Shown here: positions 61,531 through 64,000 of the stretch, in pieces
Position numbering within the stretch: position 1 is the first letter of the stretch
Layout: each line of letters begins with the position of its first letter
Assembly: GCF_001423405.1 (NCBI RefSeq)
Contig: NZ_LMNS01000034.1
Coordinates: 186,526-250,525 of the forward strand
Source of the DNA: Methylobacterium sp. Leaf123
GTDB lineage: Bacteria; Pseudomonadota; Alphaproteobacteria; Rhizobiales; Beijerinckiaceae
Direction of reading: 5' to 3'
Length of the DNA: 64,000 nt
Translations under genes and position numbers: made by a program
The notes under the pieces: generated by a model
What the model was told of the DNA's origin: nothing
The model's input: only the letters and a program-made list of their open reading frames with translations
Database searches by the model: none

Positions 61531-62424
61531 TCAGGCCGTGCTGCGGGTTCCGAAGAACCGGACTTGGAGCGAATAGAGAATCAGGGTCAGAACCAAGAGG
61601 ATCGTCGCGGCCGTGCTGGCCAATCCCCAGTCGAGCAGCGACTGCACGAGCTGCGCGATCAGTTCCGGCAGCATCATGTTGGCGGTGCCGCCCAGGAGTG
61701 CGGGCGTCACGAAGTAGCCGAGCGACATCACGAAGATCATGAGCGCCCCGGAGGCGATCGGCCCGGAGAGCATCGGCAGCAGAATGCGGGTCAGGCACTG
61801 CCATCGGGTGGCGCCGCAGAGCGAGGCGGCCTGGAGCACGCTCGGATCGATCGTCCGCATGGCCGAGGTCAGCGGCAACACCATGAAGGGCAGCATGATG
61901 TAGGTCATGCCGAGGGTGACGCCGATGAGGTTGTTGGTCAGCGTCAGCGGCGCCGAGATCAGGCCGAGCCCCAGCAGGGCGCGGTTGATCAGGCCCGTCC
62001 CCTGGAGGAGCACCATCCAGGCATAGGTCCGGGCCAGCAGGTTGGTCCACATCGACAGGACGACGATGCCGGCCAGGAGTCCCGCCAGCCGGCGCGGCGC
62101 GATGGCGAGGAACCAGGCCGTCGGGAACCCGATCACCAGGCTCGCGCCGGTCACGAGACTGGCGACGAGGAAGGTGTTGCCCAGAACCTTGAGGTAGGTC
62201 GTGCCGGCGAAGAAGGCGGCGTAGTTGCCCAGGCCCAGCGTCGGCTCGGTGATGCTGCGCAGGAGCAGCGCCAGTACCGGAACCACGAACAGAAGCAGGA
62301 CGAAGACGAGGGCGGGGAGGACCGCACCGAAACCCCGCAAGCGCCGGGTCCAGGTGGGTGGGGCATCCTGCAGCGGCAGGGCCTGCAACTGTGCCGCGGT
62401 CATGGCGCGGTTCCGTTCGCTCAC
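61531..62424 (-). CDS. potB: ABC permease, PotB-type
   Basis: The 297-residue inner-membrane permease has an N-terminal cytoplasmic extension (ALPLQDAPPTWTRRLRG), about six helices, and the loop LCGATRWQCLTRILLPMLSGPI matching the EAA motif. It forms the other half of the channel. It lies 7 bp after the binding-protein gene. Confidence 0.88.
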   Translation of the reverse strand: MSERNRAMTAAQLQALPLQDAPPTWTRRLRGFGAVLPALVFVLLLFVVPVLALLLRSITEPTLGLGNYAAFFAGTTYLKVLGNTFLVASLVTGASLVIGFPTAWFLAIAPRRLAGLLAGIVVLSMWTNLLARTYAWMVLLQGTGLINRALLGLGLISAPLTLTNNLIGVTLGMTYIMLPFMVLPLTSAMRTIDPSVLQAASLCGATRWQCLTRILLPMLSGPIASGALMIFVMSLGYFVTPALLGGTANMMLPELIAQLVQSLLDWGLASTAATILLVLTLILYSLQVRFFGTRSTA

Positions 62425-62431
62425 GCGCCCA

Positions 62432-63478
62432 TCACCGCGTCTGCCACGCGTACCAGCGCTTGCCGATTCCCTCGCGGTTCTTGGCCCAGTACGCCATGTT
62501 CAGGTTGATCTGCGTCGCCTCGTGCCGGTTCGGCAGCGTCTCGGCGATGGCGGGATCCATCAGCTTGGCCGAGCCGAGATTGATCGGGGCGTAGCGCGTG
62601 GCGGCGGCGAAGTCGGCCTGCTCCTTGGCGCCGGTGGCGGCGGCGATGAACCCCATCGCGGCCTGCCGGTTGCTGCTTCCCTTGGGCACCACCAGCATGT
62701 CGGCGGTGGTGAGGTTCTGCTCCCAGGCGATTCCGACCGGCTGCTTGTCCTGCTCGAGGGCGGCGATGCGGCCGTTCCAGAACTGCCCCATCGCGACCTC
62801 ACCGGAGGCGAGGAGCTGCTGCGACTGCGCACCGCCCGACCACCAGATGATCTCGGACTTGATGGTGTCGAGCTTGGCGAACGCCCGGTCGAGATCGAGC
62901 GGGTAGAGCTTGTCCGGGGCGACGCCGTCGGCGAGCAGCGCGATTTCCAGAGCTCCGGGCGCCGACCACTTGTAGAAGGTGCGCTTGCCGGGGAAAGTCT
63001 TGGTGTCGAACAGGTCGGCCCAGCTCTTCGGCGCGGCCGGGAAGTGCTTGGTGCCGTAGCCGAGGACGAAGGCGTAGTAGAAGCTGCCGACCGCGTGATC
63101 GGTCACGAAGCGGGGGTCGAGGGTGTCGCGCTTGACCACCGAGAAGTCGATCGGCTCCAGAAGGCCGTCGCGCGCGGCCTGGGCGGCGAAGTCGTACTCG
63201 ACGTCGACGACGTCCCAGCCGACATTGCCGCTCTCGACCATCGCCTTGAACTTCCCGTAATCGGTCGGGCCGTCCAACTGCACGCGCACGCCGCTCGCCT
63301 TGGTGTAGGGCCGGACCCAGGCGGTCTTCTGCGCCTCCTGCGTCGTGCCACCCCAGCTCGTGAAGACGATGCTGCGCGCGGCCGCCGTGGCCTGCGGCAG
63401 CAGGGACGTCGTCGGCAGTGCCACGAGGGCGGTCCCGAACGTGGCGGCGGCGATGCCGATAATGGTCCTGCGCTTCAT
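62432..63478 (-). CDS. potD: periplasmic polyamine/opine-type binding protein
   Basis: The 348-residue protein has an export signal (RRTIIGIAAATFGTALVALPTTSLLPQATAAA). Its class-D-like binding domain includes SIVFTSWGGTTQEAQKTAWVRPYTKASGVRV, WDVVDVEYDFAAQAARDGLLEPIDFSVV and ANLMDPAIAETLPNRH-like residues. It captures the ligand and delivers it to PotBC. The paired aldehyde dehydrogenase suggests the ligand is an amine or its aldehyde is formed inside. Confidence 0.87.
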   Translation of the reverse strand: MKRRTIIGIAAATFGTALVALPTTSLLPQATAAARSIVFTSWGGTTQEAQKTAWVRPYTKASGVRVQLDGPTDYGKFKAMVESGNVGWDVVDVEYDFAAQAARDGLLEPIDFSVVKRDTLDPRFVTDHAVGSFYYAFVLGYGTKHFPAAPKSWADLFDTKTFPGKRTFYKWSAPGALEIALLADGVAPDKLYPLDLDRAFAKLDTIKSEIIWWSGGAQSQQLLASGEVAMGQFWNGRIAALEQDKQPVGIAWEQNLTTADMLVVPKGSSNRQAAMGFIAAATGAKEQADFAAATRYAPINLGSAKLMDPAIAETLPNRHEATQINLNMAYWAKNREGIGKRWYAWQTR

Positions 63479-63549
63479 ACTGGCCCCCTCTGGCTGTGAT
63501 GCGACTGGCTGGGGCGATTGTCCGACCGCCCCGACGGATCTTGCGCGGG

Positions 63550-63858
63550 CTACGGCTGGAACGGCGCGGCCCGGAGGATCTTGGATTCCATGGTCTCGAT
63601 CAGAGCCTGGATCTTGGGCAGGAAGGCTGCCCAGGCGGGATCGGCCGCCAGCGCCGCCCGGCGGGTCTCGCGATCGGCGAGATCCCGGTAGCCCCAGATG
63701 TGGACGATCTCGTTGAGCGGGCCGATCTCGGTGGCGTAGTAGCCGACGAGGTTTCCGAGATGGCCGCGCTGGATCGTGATGCCCTCCTCCCCGACGAGGG
63801 TGAGGTAGGCAGGAACGGTGCCGGTCTTCAGGCGATAGGTCCGCATTTCGTAGATCAC
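63550..63858 (-). CDS. NIPSNAP-family protein
   Basis: The 102-residue protein (MIYEMRTYRLKTGTVPAYLTLVGEEGITIQRGHLGNLVGYYATEIGPLNEIVHIWGYRDLADRETRRAAL) is a single NIPSNAP ferredoxin-like-fold domain. Bacterial members occur with ABC transporters and catabolic enzymes; the biochemical role is not set. It lies 10 bp after the dehydrogenase stop and 71 bp before the binding-protein gene, so it is part of the operon. Confidence 0.85.
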   Translation of the reverse strand: MIYEMRTYRLKTGTVPAYLTLVGEEGITIQRGHLGNLVGYYATEIGPLNEIVHIWGYRDLADRETRRAALAADPAWAAFLPKIQALIETMESKILRAAPFQP

Positions 63859-63868
63859 CGGCCCCTCC

Positions 63869-64000
63869 TCAGCGCATCACGAACGGATCGGGGATCGGGT
63901 CGTCGGAGGTGCGGATCCAGACCGATTTCGTGCGGGTGTAGTCGAGCATCGATTCGAGCCCGCCCTCGCGGCCCAGCCCCGAGAGGCCGAAGCCGCCGAA
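63869..64000 (-). CDS. NAD-dependent aldehyde dehydrogenase, C-terminus only
   Basis: The last 43 residues are visible (FGGFGLSGLGREGGLESMLDYTRTKSVWIRTSDDP...), with the conserved FGGxxxSGxGREGG and Y-T-x-x-K-S-V ending of the family. The rest lies beyond the window. Its operon context suggests oxidation of an amino aldehyde from the transported substrate. Confidence 0.85.
   Translation of the reverse strand, partial: FGGFGLSGLGREGGLESMLDYTRTKSVWIRTSDDPIPDPFVMR

Overview
The window is a GC-rich alphaproteobacterial chromosome segment. Gene content points to Methylobacteriaceae (Methylobacterium/Methylorubrum, M. extorquens-like): a CbbR-type regulator next to class I fructose-1,6-bisphosphatase and phosphoribulokinase with no RuBisCO in view, an RpoH next to RluD, OpgC, and many short lineage-style hypotheticals. 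The assignment is from protein resemblance only; no search was run.

Layout. 1-29.4 kb is mostly housekeeping: cysK; a META-domain lipoprotein-like protein; a CbbR-type regulator with a ferredoxin-reductase-like flavoprotein on one side and fbp-prk on the other; YebC; an envelope/glucan group (FemAB-like transferase, flippase, SGNH hydrolase, OpgC); cbbY-rpe; a large Orn/Lys/Arg decarboxylase; moaB; purB; a D-amino-acid aminotransferase; purA. A single AT-rich AAA+ ATPase gene (29.4-30.7 kb) is wedged between this block and rpoH. A GGDEF-EAL protein, a GNAT enzyme and rluD follow.

At 36460-36535 lies tRNA-Glu(CTC). Its last bases plus 5 flanking bases form a 20-bp direct repeat, found again at 56609-56628. 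Between them is a 20.1-kb integrated element with a tyrosine integrase, AlpA-like and MerR-like regulators, ribbon-helix-helix proteins, an orphan ParA, a HigBA-like toxin-antitoxin pair, a run of small secreted proteins around a secreted nuclease, a TerS-like protein, an S49 prohead-type protease, tail-tip remnants and a primase-helicase. Large terminase, portal, major capsid and lysis genes were not found, so it is either a decayed prophage or a phage satellite.

The main observation is that the attachment site splits a gene. At the right end (56051-56628) an open frame with no good start runs out through attR. At the left end (36551-36565) a well-spaced Shine-Dalgarno and an ATG read outward into attL. 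Joining the two ends as in an excised circle gives one uninterrupted 196-codon gene, 37 nt downstream of int and overlapping the primase-helicase start by 4 nt. Excision would therefore rebuild an int-orf196-primase operon, and integration would break it. A long inverted repeat with G-runs just after the primase gene is a candidate origin.

Beyond attR come about 0.8 kb of apparently non-coding DNA, an outer-membrane barrel gene, and a polyamine/opine-type ABC transporter operon (aldehyde dehydrogenase, NIPSNAP, binding protein, two permeases, ATPase) that runs off the right edge.
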